From NCBI GenBank assembly GCA_963575745.1, contig CAUYUJ010015726.1:669042-733041 (forward strand): a stretch of DNA of 64,000 nt, read 5' to 3'. Shown in pieces: positions 49,175 to 61,560 of this stretch (position 1 is the stretch's first letter; every line of letters begins with the position of its first letter). The position numbers were made by a program, and so were the translations under genes. This DNA comes from Prorocentrum cordatum (taxonomy: Eukaryota > Sar > Dinophyceae > Prorocentrales > Prorocentraceae). The notes below the pieces were generated by a model, which worked only from the letters and a program-made list of their open reading frames with translations, did not search any database and was not told the DNA's origin.

Positions 49175-51954
49175 CTAAAACTGCTCGTGGTCCGACCAAG
49201 GTACATGCAATTTGCGTATGACTGCATCGTGGAAATCCGTTGTGGCTGGTATCTCTGGAGGATCTTCTGCCTCCGAGTTAAATGCAGTGTTGATGGCATC
49301 CCACATGGCCGTTGCGATAGCACTGCACATGGACGGTGGGTGCGTCTTCTTGCAATTCGTTTTGAAAGTGCCGTCGTCAATCTTGCCTACAAGGGACAAG
49401 TGAACATTCTTCCCGTGGTTGCAGAAACCATTGTTTCGAGCTTTCAACAAACTGTAAAGTCGTGGTGGCCGTAGGGCGAGGATGCGCGTAGCACCTCTGC
49501 CGTGTTCCTTAGGATTCCCGTCGCGATGCATACACTGATCAAACTGGATAGTACTGACAAGCGGGCAGCTCTCCAAAGCACGCGTAGGCATCCGTGCATC
49601 CACTGGAAGCTGGAAGGCGCATGTGGGCGCCAGAGAGCTGGAGGCGGATGTTCTATCCACCCGCACGTGCCTGCTCGGATATGCTCCGCAAGCAGTTGGG
49701 CAATTGTAAACAGTATGAGATTGCCCGTACGTGCCTGCATGTGTTGCGCCTCCGTGCACCACGGCACTCCCCACATGTATGATTGTGCACGCACAGGGGG
49801 GGCCCCCGTCGTTCCAGCGAGCAGCGCTCCAAGTCTCGCATGGTGCCCCCCCCCCCCCCTGTAACCCAGACCCGATGGTGGCGGATATGCTCTGACCATT
49901 CTTGTATCGCGGCCTCCCGAGTCAGATCTCCCCAGATGTGATCTATTGCAATGTCCAAGGACCGTGTGGTGACCTGGATGTCAGATGTGGCCTGGAAGTC
50001 GGATAGATGCCATTGTATGTCGCCTTGTCGGCGCTGACCACAGAAGAGGTTCAATATGAATACTTCAAATCGTCGCAACCGGTACGACACAGCCATAGTA
50101 GATATGCCACAGTAGTCGTTAGGTCGGAAAATATAATACCGATCCTCGAACTGGGCCCGTGGTGGCTCTGACGCAGGGGCCCCGCGGGAGTCGTGCCAAG
50201 CACGAAGTAGGATCGGTAAGACCTCTATGGGGAACTCGTAGTGGGTCTCTTGCAGGACTTGGCGGGCCTCCGTCTCCGTGAGATGCGAGAAAACCCAAGC
50301 GGACTCCCAAAGACATTCCTTGGTGCCCAGGGTGGCAGGGTATGCCGTGCGCCAGCGCCCCAGACCGTCCTTCCTCCTCTTAGCGCACAGCATCCTATCC
50401 TCCTCAGTGGCCAGTACCGCCTCCTCATGCTCCAACTGCGGACCTCTGCACATGTACGCTAGACAACATCGAGCCGAGTCGTAGGCAAGATGATCGCGTA
50501 GCTGCCTTCTCGAGGCGAAGTCCGTGCAACAGGCCTGACATTCTGAGCTGCGTCCTAGAAATCGTTCAACCTGCGACACCATACGGAAGAGATTCTGAAC
50601 GATATGCTGTCGTAGGGACCTGGGCTTGTAGAAATGCGACGCACACCAAGGGCATGTGAGATCTGGCTGTGGTATGACTTCTGCCTGTCGTAGTGGGTGA
50701 TCGGGATCCGCGATGGGCAGCGGGAAGCCGCTAGGCTGTACGACTGAGAAAAACTTCTTTGCAGCTGCGTCTGCAAGAGCGGCGTTCGAGTCCGCTCGTG
50801 CCGATCCTGCTATGGCCTCCTTGAGAAGGCACTTCCATGCAGGGAAAGAAGACTGTACTCTTCGTTCCCAGGGCGCGAAGTCGTCGCGAGGGTCTGGTAG
50901 TTCTCGAAGCTGATTGCAGACTGCTCTGAGCCAGACCAAATCGTCCGTAACGTGGTGAAGCCAGGAGGTTTTGCCCTTAGGTCCCGAGTAGGCCCGATAG
51001 GCCGTGGTGAGTAAGCCCTTGATAGTGTCGGACCCAAAGAGGATGACCCTGCCCAGGAGACGTAATCTGTGGACGCGGAGTTGGTCTGACAGGTCGGACC
51101 TCTGGACCGTGGCAAGAACTGATCGATCCGCGGTAGCAGTGTCGTCACATTGTGGCATGCCACAAGCTGTCCGATATCTCCTAAGCATCGTATGCTTAAG
51201 TTTGTCGTGTGCACCACGTTCCAAATTACACCACGTGCCTGCGTTGAACAGCAAAGAGGAGGTAAGTAACGAGTCCACAAAACGCATCTTCATGATGAGG
51301 GCCTCGGGGCTCTTGGGGACCACTTTGAACACCTTCCTGCCCAAGACATTCGCAGAGGAGGTAGTGCCCGCGATGAGCCGCTTCGGGGCCCAGGCTGCCT
51401 CGTTCATCCAAGATGGTGCCCAAGTGGGGGTATTGCCTCACAGCGCTAAGACTCATGTGCCCCATGATGTGGTCCTCCCATTCCCACTTGCCTTGCATGT
51501 GCTTCCAAATCTTGAGCTGAGCCGCTCTGGCATGCTGCCCGTGAAATTGGAAGAGGATATCCGTCGTCCCAGGCTTGAAATTGAGGGGAAGACCTCTGGC
51601 CGCAAATGATGCTGCCACCGTGCCTGCAATCTGAGGCACACGCTCCAGCAGCTTGAGTGGTTCACCTATCATGGCAAACGAACCGTCGTCGAAAAAGAGC
51701 ACATCTAAGGCGGGCTGCGTCTCGGCAGGTTCGTGCTCCATCATCTGTGCGAGAGAAGCTCCTGGCAGCGCAGGCACCTTAAATGCAAGATCCAAGTGCT
51801 GGAGTTGGTCCTTAGCTAGATGCATACATTCCGCCATGATAAAATTGAAAATGACATCTCCCAGATGCTGCCCCGGGACAGTCCCAATCATAGAAAAGGC
51901 GACCAAAGACGATCCTGGATAGTGAAACCAAGCTCCCTGGTAGGATGAGGCCAC
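49175..51954 (-). pseudogene. LINE-type (non-LTR) retrotransposon fragment, 5'-truncated
   Basis: The frame 51954-51226 opens in the palm of a reverse transcriptase: GTVPGQHLGDVIFNFIMAEC, then LDVLFFDDGSFAMIG with the FFDD box, then RGLPLNFKPGTTDILFQFHG and HLGTILDERGSLGP. Near 51405 it shifts to the frame 51407-49653 (MKMRFVDSLLTSSLLFNAGT), which continues through the thumb and two finger-like clusters, CPWCASHFYKPRSLRQHI and CQACCTDFASRRQLRDHL. A further shift leads to 49774-49175. The N-terminal endonuclease and RT fingers are missing, as in 5'-truncated LINE copies. Confidence 0.75.
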
Positions 51955-52319
51955 TAATTAGGGCCCCGAAGAGGAGGGGAGAGGGACGCCATTCGATAAT
52001 TGAATGAGGAAGGCGCCCAAGTAGATTCTCATACTCTTTCAAGGAGCTCGCGAAGCAACGCCTCTCTCCAGTCCGACTGCCAATCACATGCATCCTCACA
52101 CGGGTTGGCAGGCCCGATACAAAATCTCGGGGCTCGCGCTCAGCTTCATGGGGGGAGGCGCCTAAAAAAGATTAAAGTAGATTGGGATCAGAGAACCCGG
52201 GACAATCTCTGCTTGTTGCAGCGACCCGTGAGCAGCGATGGGGCGCCTCGCTGGCGAGCCAGGCTCGACCTGAGGGCGGCGCCCTGATGTTGACGGCCTC
52301 GTCCATGCCCTGCGGCAGA
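51955..52319. other. No gene recognised
   Basis: Spacer between the LINE fragment and a GGA tract. Confidence 0.4.
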
Positions 52320-53125
52320 CGAGGGAGGGGGGGGGGGGGGGGCGATGGAGGAGGGAGGGAGGGAGGAGGAGGAGGAGGGAGGAGGGAGGAGGGAGGAGAG
52401 GAGAGAGGAGGGAGGAGGAGGAGGGAGGAGAGGAGGAGGAGGGAGGAGGAGGGAGGAGGAGGAGGAGGAGGAGGAGTAGGAGCAGAGAGAGGAGGAGGAG
52501 CAGGAGGAGGAGGAGCAGGAGGAGGAGGAGGGGAGGGAGGGAGGGAGGGAGGGAGGGAGGGGAGGGGGGGAGGGCCACCGTCGGCTCGAAAGCAGCCTCT
52601 CCCAGGAACGCGATTCTTTATTCGCGGCGATAACGGGCGTTACTGGGGGGGGCCGCGGGGGGGCATGGCGCAACGCCCCCCCCCACGCCGTGCGGTTACG
52701 GTGCCACCGAAGCGTCCGTGCGCACCACGACGACGACGACGAACACGACGACGAGCGACCACGACCACGACCACGACCACAACCACGACCACGACGACGA
52801 CGACGACGACGACGACGATGAGCGACGCCTCGGGAAGTTTCTGGAGGTTTCCCGACGCCTCCGGAGGCCTCCAGGGGCCTTCGGGAGGTCATCCGACGGC
52901 CTCCAAATGCCCTCGAAAGCATTCGAAGGCGTTTGACGGCGACGAGCGACCGCGATGATGATGACAACGACGACGACGACGACGACGACGCAGATGACGA
53001 CAACGACGACGACAAAGAGCGACGACGATGACGACGACGACAACGACGACGACGACCGACAACGAAGAGCGACGACGACGACGAGGACGACGACGACGAC
53101 CGACAACGACGAGCGACCAGGAGTT
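52320..53125. repeat. GGA tract and ACG/ACC tract
   Basis: GGA/GGGA-rich at about 52320-52575; ACG and ACCACG repeats at about 52720-52820 and 52955-53120. Open frames give Thr/Arg/Asp repeats or the reverse and are not genes. Confidence 0.9.
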
Positions 53126-53226
53126 GTGGCGAGCACATGCCTGCGAAGGCGTCGTGGCCTCCACGTGGCGTATAAGGGGTATGCTCCTTACCTCACTCCT
53201 CCATCCTAGTCGTCGTCGTCGTCGCG

Positions 53227-53258
<32 letters not shown>

Positions 53259-53749
53259 GTCCTTCTCCTCCTTTTGCACTCTCCTACGAACACCACAAGT
53301 GCCTGAGAGCACCGCATCTTGCCCGCGACCGCAGCCCCTATGCGGCTCCCCACGCGGATCCCTATGCGGATTCCCATGCAGATTCCTGCGCCGGCGCGGG
53401 CCTCTGGGCGCGGAGGCCACGCCGGGCGGCTCTCGGAGGAGGGGGGCGCCGGGCGGCGGCCGGAGCCGCTCAGGCCGCGGGCGGCGGCAGGCGGGCGCGG
53501 GGCAGGTGCGGCGGCCGCTGCCGGCGGCGCGGCGGGTGCCCGGCGCAGCTGGCGGCTAAGGCTGGCCCGTGGGGGCGGCGCGGGGGCGGCCGGGGCGACT
53601 GCGGCGCTGCTGGGCCGGGCTGCGCCTGGCGGTGGGGCCGCGCTGGTGCCGCACTTCCCGGAAGAGGTGTGGCGCCTGGCGGTGGGACCGCAGGCCGCTG
53701 GCCACGCGGCCGCGCGGGCGGGCTCCAGGGCCGGACACGCGCTCCGCCA
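53126..53749. other. GC-rich spacer, no gene recognised
   Basis: Very GC-rich, Gly/Ala/Arg in all frames. No motif. Confidence 0.4.
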
Positions 53750-53880
53750 GGGAGGAGGAGGAGGAGGAGGAGGAGGAGGAGGAGGAGGAGGAGGAGGAGG
53801 AGGAGGAGGAGGAGGAGGAGAAGGAAGAGGAGGAGGAGGAAGAGGAGGAGGGGAGCGGGAAGGCGGGGGAGGAAGTGGAG
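53750..53880. repeat. GGA microsatellite
   Basis: (GGA)n with AAG interruptions near the end. Confidence 0.95.
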
Positions 53881-55498
53881 GAGAGGGGAGCCGCGCCCCC
53901 CCAGCTACTCAGGCAGCCAAGGACACGTTGGGCCGGCCCCGATGCTGCGCAGCCCGGCGGCGCTGCCGCTGGACTCTGGGGTGGCTACACGTCCCACTCT
54001 GGGTGGAGGGAGGAGTAGGCGACTGATGTGGGAGGAGGGAAGGAAGAGGAGGGGGAGCATAGAAGATTTTTGGCCCGCGAGGCTCCATCTGCAGGGTGAT
54101 GACCTCCATCAAGATTGCAGGACAGGACTCAACAGATGAGGCAGCAGCGACGCTCCTTCTGTTGGAACGCTGTACAGATGTCAAGGCTGAGAAACCCTAG
54201 AGCCGTCCAGACCAAAACAGTCACCAAAGGCTTCGAGTGACTATTTTGAGGCGGCTCCGTCTGGAAGGCTCAGATCAACAATCTGTTTCTTGCATGCTGT
54301 CGGTGGGAAAAGGGGGAAGGGAGCAGGACGGGGGGAACAAAAACAATAATGGTTGAGCAACAAAAAATATGGAACGGAACACTTGCGATGTAAAATGCGT
54401 TCGAGGGCATTCCTACAACCGGAACTTCCAGTGTAAAAGACTCTGGATTTGTGCCGCTCGCCTCGAAGAGGAACCTTCCCGCGACCCCGCTGAGGGGACA
54501 CCACTGGCTGATGTTGGAACAGGAAGAGGGGGAGGTGAAGGAGAGGAGCGGGGGTGGAAGGAAAGGATGGACAGAAAAGGAGTGCGAGCGAACGAACGAG
54601 GAGCCGGTGCAGGATCATGCGGCGAAACGCGTGTCTGTAAGAGTTCGGGCAATGCGCGTGAGACTGTATGTAGCCTCTCAAACCGTGCAGAGCTCGACCC
54701 ACACGAAGATCTTCATAGTTGGAGGAGGGAAATGGGAACATGGGAACGAAATGAGGCGGGGACGACAAAAGAGAGCAACGGAAAACAAGAGCATGCCATG
54801 GAAATCCACCACCAAACTCAATCCTGGAGGCTCGTCCTGGCCAAATCGAAGCGCAATGCCCATCTGAGGCCGTGGTGGCCAGAAGAAGGACGAAGGGCCG
54901 AGGGAGGGATGAGGAGGGGGAGGGGGAGGAGGAAAGGCCCGGAGGGTTTGAGGAGAGGGAGGAGAGGGAGGGGTATCCAGAACGGGGGCCCCATCCGAAC
55001 CCAAAAGAACGGGAGGGGGGCCGAATTGATGTGCACAAGCACCGACTAAGCCCAGCTGGGCCAAGGACTAGGCACCGAAATGGTGCAGCCACCCACCAGG
55101 CCCATCCAGACGACGGGAGCGGAAGGCGTCAGCCAGGGACCAAAACCCTACAGGTGGGGGAAGGCCCCATGGGGACATCTTCCCCATCGGGAACCAGATC
55201 ATGCTTAGTAGACAGCATAGGAACCACGCGGGCGTCTGTTCTCTGCTAGAGTGACGTCTCCCCCAGACAATGGTGCATCCTGGCCGCCTCGAGGCCGCGC
55301 GCGCGGTGCACTGGGCGATCTTCGTTGGCAACATGATGAGGTCTTTGAACTTACCGGCAAAGGCAGCTGGCACATACGTGTGCGAAGAAGTCCGCCCACG
55401 CATTCCAATGTGCAAGTGCTGGAGGGCCTCTAGCTTCAATGGGCGTTCCCATGCCCTTGTGCGGAAGCACCCACGTAAACTGACAACGCACCTCATCA
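53881..55498. other. No gene recognised
   Basis: Long overlapping frames on both strands (for example plus 54369-55049 and minus 55092-54241) have biased Arg/Gly or Pro/Ser composition without motifs. Purine-rich on the plus strand at about 54500-55020. Confidence 0.4.
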
Positions 55499-58130
55499 TC
55501 ACGGCGTAGATGAAGGATCTTTCTCCACAGCGCTGCGCGCAGAGATCCGCTGGCCTCGAGTTCGGGGCCCCACCTGCTGGCCTGCCTCCTCGACGGACGA
55601 GAGGTGGTTGCTGGCGATGGTCCCAGGCCGCTTAGCCCTCGGCAGCGCTCGATAACCTGCCAAACGTTCACCTCGTGGCACCGTTTGATCACGCCCGGGC
55701 AGCGCGCTATACCGGGCACGAACTGGAATGCCAATGGACGGACGCAGCTGCACGACCGACCAGTCCACTCTGCTCAAGGTAGGGTGGCTGTTGTGCATAC
55801 CCGAGACATCGCAATACCTAATGTCATTCCACTCGCCATCAACAGCTTCCCAAGACAGCCTATCAGGATCCGTCTCTGGAAGCCGTGGCTGGAGTGGTGC
55901 CAGAGGCAATCCGTAGGTCAGCTCGCACGTGTCAGGGTCATTAATGTTCTCCTTAACTAGCTGCAGCCCTGGCCACCGAAACTCCACAACATCATCTGGC
56001 GCCACCTCTGGACGCGCCTCCGACGGTTGACGCGCGCCAGGGCATACACTCCATTGATGAGACAGCGTTCCCTTCGGCGCACCACAATGAAAGCGTTCCC
56101 TGGAGACTGCGACGCCTAACTCCACCGCTCGATCAGGACAGAATAGGCCCCCAGCCCGCAGCTTACAAAAGGCCGCTCTTATGGGCCCTTGCTTCACAGA
56201 GAAAATGGCTGACCTCGTCGCCCTTCCCCAGATCGACTCATCCCCGATGCCATCAAGAAGGTTGTCTCAAAAACGGTTGTCTCTGATGCGGAGCACTTGG
56301 GATCTACGCATCGACTCGGCAATCCGCTTCTCCAGATCACGCGGGGCCACGTGCAGCAGCGAGCACTGCTGCCCCGCACCATCGACGCGTTCAGAAGGCC
56401 TTGCAACCGCCCAGCAACGTCTCGCCAGCGTGAGCCGCGCCGACGAAACAAGTCCTCGAGCCAGGGCCCGACTAGGTTTGTCATCGCAATACTTGTCGCA
56501 CCCCGCTCGCCACGCATGAAGTAATCCGATGGCGGAGCGCGCCCATCCCAGATGACACTGTGGCAACGCTTGATCAAGATGGCAGTGGAGCCAATCAATC
56601 GGTCGAAACAATCATCGCGTTGCGTAGAAAGGCATAGCGTGAGCGAGGCATTCCTGGCGGCGCCCGCCGCGCCTCCTGCCAGCAGCGCAACTGCTTGAGC
56701 ACCGCGCCCGACATTCCGCTCACCCCTGCACCGTGCTCTGCTGCAAAAAGGAACCCCGGGCAGCATGATGCGCCAACGCGCTCGTGCAAAGCTCGTCGCA
56801 GCGCGAGTGCCTTGCCTGCTCGCTCTTTCAACTTAGCCAGACGCGCGCGCTCCTGCGCCCGACAAACTCCGTGAAACTCGTTCCCGAGATTTCGGAGATT
56901 GGGCTTCGGTTCCAATCGCATTACCCCCCGAGGACAAGCCCGAATCCCTCTGAGGCCCTCTGGGCCCAAGATCTCTGACGTAGCCCCCGAAGTTGCGCGC
57001 GCAAGCGTTCAGCGCCGCTGCCTCTCGAGGATCGGGCCCAGGCCACGGCGAGGCGATGTCGTCCATCAGCGCGCGTGCTCTACTATTGTCGTGTCTGTTG
57101 CACAAGTAACCTACCGCACGATAGAGCACCAGCATCAAAACAGAGGTTGCATGTGTACAGCTAGCTAGTGTACCTTGAAGAACAACCAATAGAGAGTTGA
57201 CAGTGCCGCGCGCTCGAATACGACGTTGGACTCGATATGCCTGGATAATCATCCATCTCACTCTTAACCAGTACTCGAGCTCGCGCGCCCCCCGAAGTAT
57301 GATGTCCCATAATATGGTATCGTAAAACTTACATGTAGCTTGAGCGCGTGCACTGCGTCCGCTTGTAAATTCAACTGGCACGCGCACTCGAATGATGTCG
57401 GCCTGCACCGCTTCCTCATAACGGTGGATGCTGATGACAGTTCTCCCAAGCCGCCCTGAGCTGCCGTCGAGCCCGGCCCCATATCCTCAACGTTGCGCTG
57501 AGCAAAGCGATGGGTCTGGCGCCGCCACTTGGTCCGGGCAGCGTGCGCAGCTCCGCGAACAACTGAGACCGAGGCCACATCAACATTTCTGCACGTGTCA
57601 TGAATAACACTACAAGGCCTGCAACCCATCATGGCGCGCAAACCAAAATTGTCGAGGAAGAGTGCGCACTTGCATGCGACCTGTGCGTCAAGCAAAGGAC
57701 ATGGTAACGTTGTGCAGCTGTGCCCCCGTCAACTCTGGCAGCCGCTCCCAGGTGTCTGCATCAGCATGCCGAAAGAGCTCGCCAGCGTCGCGGGTGCTCC
57801 ATGCATGCTTCAATTATCCAGCTCGTGATCAGCAAGATGCGCCGGTGTAGAGTGATCTGGCGCTGGCAGCACTTGTTGCAAGGCTCGAAGGCGTGTGAAG
57901 CGATGAGCATCGCGTCTACCATTTATGTTGCAGGCCCCCCCTGCCCACTGCTGCCAGTCTTCCTTGTGCTGAGCCGAATGGAGATCCCGCGCCAACTGCG
58001 CCAGCGCCACCACCTGGTCAGACTCCCGCCCAAGCTCGCCGTCGCTGAGACGCGAAATCCAACCGGCTCGCGGGAACTCGCGAGCCTCGTCATCCAGCGT
58101 GCGATGCGCAGAAGGGGTGCGATATACAAT
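55499..58130 (-). pseudogene. Second LINE-type retrotransposon, heavily decayed
   Basis: Pieces in the order expected on the minus strand: a linker segment ending RRDAHRFTRLRALQQV (about 57930-57870); the RT entry LPGPSGGARPIALLSATLRI within 57610-57416; the palm with KFYDTILWDIILRGARELEY, YRVQRRIRARG and LMDDIASPW in place of YVDD (57408-56833); and an RNase H-like end, RYCDVSGMHNSHPTLSRVDW and LPGRDQTVPRGERLAGYRAL, within 56197-55499. Frames shift at each junction. It belongs to a different LINE lineage from the one at 49-52 kb. Confidence 0.65.
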
Positions 58131-58339
58131 GAAGGACATTCTCCAGGTCATAGAAGAGCGCTCCCAGCTTCTCGGCGCGCGACTGCTTGAGCTTCCTGCG
58201 TGGCCCGACTCCGCTGCGGACTGCCGTGCTTCAAGGCTGCCGCCCTCGTCGCCCCGCCGGCGACGGCGCGCTCTCCCAACCGCGCGCCAGAGGCGCGCGG
58301 AGGGCCCGCGGGCGCCGCGGCATGCCCGCCCTGGGCGCC

Positions 58340-58560
58340 GCCGAACTCCCCGAAAAGCGGGCCAGAGCTCGTGCCAAGCACTGCAGGGCCCCTGCAGAGC
58401 ATCCAGCATGCTCGGTAGAGCGGGACCCCCGAAGAGCGGGCCAGGTCCGCGCCCGAGCTCCCCGAGAAGCGGGCCAGAGCTCGTGCCAAGTACGGCGGGG
58501 CCCCCGAGGAGCGGGCCAGATCCTCGCCCGAGCTCCTCGAGAAGCGAGCCAGAGCTCGGG
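58340..58560. repeat. Minisatellite, period about 78 bp
   Basis: Units contain AGAAGCGGGCCAGAGCTCGT and CCCCCGAAGAGCGGGCCAG, repeated two to three times with substitutions. Confidence 0.75.
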
Positions 58561-59255
58561 AGGGAGAGGGGGGAAAAGGAGAGACAGACCTTCGCGGGCG
58601 GGACCGCCTCAGACGCGGGAGGAAGTGCCCATATTCATCACTGGGCGCTCTGAGGTGACCGACGACGAGCGCGAGGGCCCCCTGGCGAGCCATTCGACAG
58701 GGCCCGTTCGGATGGGGACGCCTGGGCTAGAACGAACAACTATATCAACATGAACACCCAAATGTCCGCGACGAGCTTTGATAATGTTGGCTGGCCCTCC
58801 TTAGTTAGAAGAGGAAACAGGAGGGCGGAGGAAGATGGTGAGGGGGGGAGAGGGGCTCAACGAACGACCGCATCTTCTTGCGCGGCCGACTGACGGCCAA
58901 TCGGAGCGCCTTCGCACTCGCGCCCCTCGCGAGAGCCTGGATCCGCCGACTCTCGAGGAACCTTGAACCCAAACACGCACCGCGCACCGCGCGCCGCCGC
59001 CCGATCTGCCGACCCTGCCACGGGGCCATGCACGAGCACCATCACAGGGCCAGCAGGAGGCTCTGGCCTGCCAGCGACGGCGCCCTCAGCTCGCGCGCCC
59101 TGGCCCCCAGGGCAGTTTACAATCTCTCGTATTCCGTCCGCGCCACCTCGGCGAGGCGCGCGTGCCCCAGGATGGCGCCATCGAGCGCAGCCACAGAGTC
59201 GGTGGCGCACTCCTCGTCGTCGTCCGCGCCCTCCTCCGTGTCGTCCTCGTCAACA
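58561..59255. other. No gene recognised
   Basis: GC-rich spacer with short frames only. Confidence 0.4.
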
Positions 59256-59610
59256 TCATTCATTCCGTCGTCCACGAAGGTCAGCTCCTCGTCGGCCTCC
59301 TCGCCCTCGCGGTCGCTGGAGTTGGAGTCCGCGCCCCGGCACATCTCCCGCTTCGCCTCGGGGCGGGGGGGGCAACATGTCCTTCGGGTCGACTGCGAAA
59401 GAAGGGCGATCGACGATGCCCTCCAGCTCCTTCTGCTTGCCCTCGAAGTCTTGTCCATCAAAGCGCACGCGAGCCAGTGGGAGTGTCCTGGACCGCCTTC
59501 TCGACATGCTCCTCGTCGCCGTCCTTGAACTGCACCTGCAGCTTCACCCGCCGTAGGGTGTTGTTCACCGTGAAGCAGTAGTTCTCGAGGCCGTTCTGCG
59601 GTTCGCGCTG
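59256..59610 (-). pseudogene. HSP70-like C-terminal fragment, frameshifted
   Basis: The frame ending at 59458 contains NGLENYCFTVNNTLRRVKLQ and FKDGDEEHVEKAVQDT (about 59598-59475), close to the HSP70 substrate-domain lid (GLENYCF, NTL, DKE-x-IE-x-AVQ-x-T). A shift near 59470 leads to the frame 59507-59256, which supplies FEGKQKELEGIVDRPSFAVD, matching FEAKQKELEGIVNP of HSP70. The DnaK ATPase domain is absent and the conserved middle piece (LDWLDKNQ) is lost, so this is a pseudogene or a captured fragment. The remaining sequence to 59256 is unrelated. Confidence 0.6.
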
Positions 59611-60386
59611 GCGGTGGTTGGCGATGAAGCCGGCGAAGGGTACCTGCTGCAACTGAGTGCCGTCCGCGCCGTCGACCTCGCCCACCTCCTGCCCTGCTGC
59701 TTCGCCGCTACGTTCGGCTCGGCGACCTTCTTCACGGGGTTGTTCTCCTTGACTGCTCCCCTGCCCACGTCTACGGAGCACACCTGCCTCAAGGTGCTGT
59801 GGTCCACGGGGCCACCGTTCTCTTTGATCTTGACCGTGCCGTCAAACGAACCAACTTCGTGCTGCTGCACCGCCACCTTCCTCGCTGTGACCGTCTTTTC
59901 GGTGTCGCTCTTCTTGTCGACTCCCTTGCCCGCGTCCGCGGGTCGCACCAACCGAGAGATGTTGTGGTCCACGGGGTTGCCGTTCACCTCCATCTCGTCC
60001 ATGCCGCACTGCACCTGCCGCATCTTGGTGCCGTCCTCGTCGTTGAAATGGCCCTCGTTCTGCTGGCCCCTGCTGTCCAGCATCCCGACGTGGGCCTCGT
60101 ACTGCATCCGATGCGCCCCGCCCCTCGGCCCACTGGCCTGGGACTCCGCATGCAGCACTTCGTCGGAAGGTACGGGAAGCGCAACTTCCATCCAATTCTC
60201 GTCGTGGTGCGTCGCCACCACCTCCTCCCCCAGCATGTTGAGGCTCGCATCGTCCGAGATGCAGAAGTGCAGGGCCCCGCTCGGTTTGTCGGGCTGTTGT
60301 GTTTGCTGCTCCGCGTCGCTATCTGCTCCTGCTGTCGATTTCGCAGTCTCGAGGAGACCCGCGACCAACTGGTCCGTCGCGGTCAT
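59611..60386 (-). CDS. Unrecognised ORF with an internal repeat, upstream of the HSP70-like fragment
   Basis: About 258 codons from an ATG. It has two diverged units of about 50 residues: GNPVDHNISRLVRPADAGKG with DTEKTVTARKVAVQQ, and GGPVDHSTLRQVCSVDVGRG with NPVKKVAEPNVAAKQ. The start reads MTATDQLVAGLLETAKSTAG and CISDDASLNMLGEEVVATHH. The repeat is also visible in the DNA (59740-59850 against 59900-60005). At its end another frame becomes the HSP70-like sequence. No family was recognised. Confidence 0.35.
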
Positions 60387-60964
60387 CGAGAAAATCTCTG
60401 CCGTGGGATCTGCGTGTCCTTGCCATCCATGCTAAGCCCGGTCTTACGGGTCGCGCAGACGCCAACCTCAAGCCGCAAGGGCCATGCCGCTGGCCCACAT
60501 TAAACGCCGGGACCTGGGGGCCTCTCAAGCTCGGCTGAGCCCAGGTGGTTTGAGAGGAGGAGGAGAGGGAGAAAGGAGGGAGGATGGAGGAGAAGGAGGA
60601 GGGAGGAGGAAACATATAGGATACCGAGCATGAGAACGGAACCTATGCTGCTTCGGTTCAGTGACCTCGCCCTCCGCGAACGAGTCACCGAGAGGCCAGG
60701 ATAACTACTGAGCTGAATCAATGCTAGCGTAACACACGGAAGCCCCTCGAAACAAGACATGCTGACCTCCCGTGTTGAGGAGCGATCAGCTGAGACTCGC
60801 TCAATGACGGCGAGAAGCCGCCCAAGGCCCGTTCACGGTGAGCAATATGCCGCTTCCTGGATGAGGTTGCCCACTCGTCAGTCGCCAGGGTCCTCGAAGT
60901 CCGCCGCCCAGGGCGGGCCCACTCGTGGAGACGAACGAGGGGGACTAGCTCGGTGGGGCAGCGA

Positions 60965-61105
60965 TGACTTGGAATCGGCGATACACTGCTGATATATCGA
61001 CAGTGGGCCCCCGAGTGTGCAACCGCATGTAGTTGGGCGGAGACGCGCGGCCCCGATCGGCGAGAAATGGGCGATCGGGGGTCGATGCTCCCCCTCATGT
61101 GGCAA
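60965..61105 (+). repeat. Dispersed repeat B, copy 2
   Basis: GGAATCGGCGATACACTGCT to GGGCGATCGGGGGTCGATGC; related to 44817-45002 and 62388-62530. Confidence 0.65.
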
Positions 61106-61507
61106 TCCCCTCTTGTCGGCTCCCCTGGTGTCCTCACGGTAATTATGATCAGGCCGACACTGCCTTGGGAACTCGAATCGGATCGTGTGTCGGATCGGGC
61201 CGCATCGGCACGGAAGCGGATTCGAATTGGATCGGCCGCGCCAAAATGCACAACGGAGTCACGTAAGCATCGGTCCCCATCGCATTCTCGGAACACTGGA
61301 ATCGAATCGGATCGGGCTGTCCAACGTCGAGATCGAATCAGATCGAGTCGGATCGACATTGACCCTGTAGCGTGGCACATCGAAGCCCGTCGAGGTAAGA
61401 GTCCTGACACCCCGTGCCCTCACAGCGGCTCTCAATGGTCAGATCGCTGAACTGAAACACCATAGCCATCATTTGGGGAAACAATTTTGTCAAGACGTCG
61501 CCATGAC

Positions 61508-61560
61508 CGAGGTCTTGACCCCGTCCCCGGGGCCAGCTTTTCACCGCGAGCCGTCTCTTG
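61508..61560 (+). repeat. Dispersed repeat A, copy 3
   Basis: TGACCCCGTCCCCGGGGCCA with CACCGCGAGCCG; related to 2231-2285 and 45214-45264. Downstream similarity to copy 2 continues over TGTCGCG and CCACGACGCG. Confidence 0.55.

Noticed and set aside
54241-55092. A 283-codon minus frame with Leu/Pro/Ser-rich segments
   Set aside because: The complementary plus frame is equally open and Arg/Gly/Glu-rich; the bias comes from a purine-rich strand.
61170-61360. A GGATCG-rich stretch as a possible binding-site array
   Set aside because: Irregular spacing and no second copy; looks like local sequence drift by slippage.
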